From Roseobacter litoralis Och 149 (GTDB lineage Bacteria; Pseudomonadota; Alphaproteobacteria; Rhodobacterales; Rhodobacteraceae), in NCBI RefSeq assembly GCF_000154785.2, contig NC_015730.1:4177501-4241500 (forward strand): a stretch of DNA of 64,000 nt. The letters are read 5' to 3'. The number at the start of each line of letters is the position of its first letter. Position 1 is the stretch's first letter. The notes below the pieces were generated by a model. The model saw nothing but the letters and a program-made list of their open reading frames with translations. It was not told the origin of the DNA and made no database searches. The translations under genes were made by a program, and so were the position numbers. Positions 63,339 to 64,000 of the stretch are shown here, one piece after another.

Positions 63339-64000
63339 ATATTGGAGGCTGGATAGACGCGTTTCGCCGTGCCGAGGGACCCCCGCCGCAGTCGCTTGGG
63401 CCGTTTATGCGCTGGTGCCTGTCAGGATCGTGGCCTGCATTGTGGTTGGCCACCATATTCTCGGCATTGGCCGGCGCGATGGAGGTCGGCACGGCCCTGA
63501 TTCTCGGGCTGGTCATTGACGCCACGGCGAATTCCACGCCGGATCAGTTTTATTCCGGTGACAACCTGCCTGTCGTGGTCGGCGCTGTGGCCTTCTTCCT
63601 GCTGGCGCGTCCTGTTCTATATGGTCTGTCGTCGGCCACGAACTCCATCGTTGTGATGCCGAATGTGAACCCGCTGGTGTTGTCGCGTTTGCACAGGTGG
63701 ACTTTGGGCCAGACGGTCGGGTTTTTTGACAATGATTTTGCAGGGCGGATTGCGCAGAAACAGATGCAGGCGGCGCGGGCGGTTACGGATGTGGTGTCTG
63801 AACTGATCAATGTCGTGGCCTTTGCGCTGGCGGCCCTGATCGGTTCTGTTGCGTTGCTTTTTGCAATCGACTGGCGTGTCGCACTTTGCTTTGCGGTTTG
63901 GCTCGTTGTCTATTTCGCGCTGATCAACTGGTTCCTGCCCCGCATCCGTGAGCGTTCGGCGCGGCGTGCTGGTGCGCGGGCCATGGTGTCCGGGCAGATC
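63335..64000 (+). CDS. Second ABC exporter half-transporter, cut by the window edge
   Basis: From GTG 63335, overlapping the previous stop, the frame is open for 222 codons to the edge. Visible are about five membrane segments of an ABC membrane domain (for example LWLATIFSALAGAMEVG and VVVGAVAFFLLARPVLYGL). The segment QTVGFFDNDFAGRIAQKQMQ closely parallels QSVGWFENDFAGRIANRMMQ in the upstream gene, showing that the two are paralogues. The ATPase domain lies outside the window. Confidence 0.85.
   Translation, partial: MNIGGWIDAFRRAEGPPPQSLGPFMRWCLSGSWPALWLATIFSALAGAMEVGTALILGLVIDATANSTPDQFYSGDNLPVVVGAVAFFLLARPVLYGLSSATNSIVVMPNVNPLVLSRLHRWTLGQTVGFFDNDFAGRIAQKQMQAARAVTDVVSELINVVAFALAALIGSVALLFAIDWRVALCFAVWLVVYFALINWFLPRIRERSARRAGARAMVSGQI

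Noticed and set aside
1..64000. Mobile elements, prophage, CRISPR, tRNA or rRNA genes
   Set aside because: I saw no transposase, integrase, terminal repeats, repeat-spacer pattern or tRNA-like cloverleaf in the gaps.

Overview
The window is a contiguous piece of chromosome from a Rhodobacterales alphaproteobacterium, most likely a Roseobacter-group marine species. The calls that point there are RegB/SenC/RegA, alphaproteobacterial-type AddA/AddB, a COG4223 mitofilin-like protein, a Tim44-like protein, HemJ, and the gene order dnaQ-coaE-aroE-maf / hemJ-rho-mnmE-mnmG-rsmG-parA-parB. The DNA is densely coded housekeeping sequence. I see no phage, insertion sequence, CRISPR array, tRNA or rRNA.

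Layout. 1-10 kb: hemD and a mitofilin-like gene (minus), divergent from a tsaD-gpsA-YciI-EVE operon; then a structured non-coding gap, a DUF2853 gene and ahcY (minus), and a GT8-HD-GNAT operon. 9.6-14 kb: the redox regulators regA and senC (minus) against regB, followed by a kinase-less PAS protein resembling DivL with a perfect CtrA motif upstream. 14-23 kb: an overlapping chain tsaE-amgK-murU-addB-addA, then trxA, combining tRNA t6A modification, cell-wall sugar recycling and double-strand-break repair. 23-27 kb: the HslVU protease with an unknown membrane protein gene between hslV and hslU, then an MFS transporter. 27-30.8 kb: Smr, MltA and Tim44-like genes (minus), then fxsA and secB (plus).

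30.8-41 kb is the replication and segregation centre. dnaQ, coaE, aroE and maf read leftward and hemJ, rho, mnmE, mnmG, rsmG, parA and parB read rightward from a roughly 400-base AT-rich gap at 33466-33865. The gap has DnaA-box-like sequences, two GANTC sites and a perfect TTAA-N7-TTAA CtrA motif; I propose it is the chromosomal origin. Two perfect 16-bp parS sites lie inside the 5' ends of mnmG and rsmG, next to parAB.

41-64 kb: hemW-rdgB-rph (minus), hrcA-grpE, mutS, maeB with a PfkB kinase, an exported MsrA, a sulfotransferase, argG, ilvA, an SDR, an Hpt protein beside a REC-PP2C phosphatase, two Nudix hydrolases, hslO, cca, and a tandem pair of ABC exporters, the last cut by the window edge. 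Most operons are joined by 4-base start/stop overlaps, and several convergent pairs interlock their stop codons.
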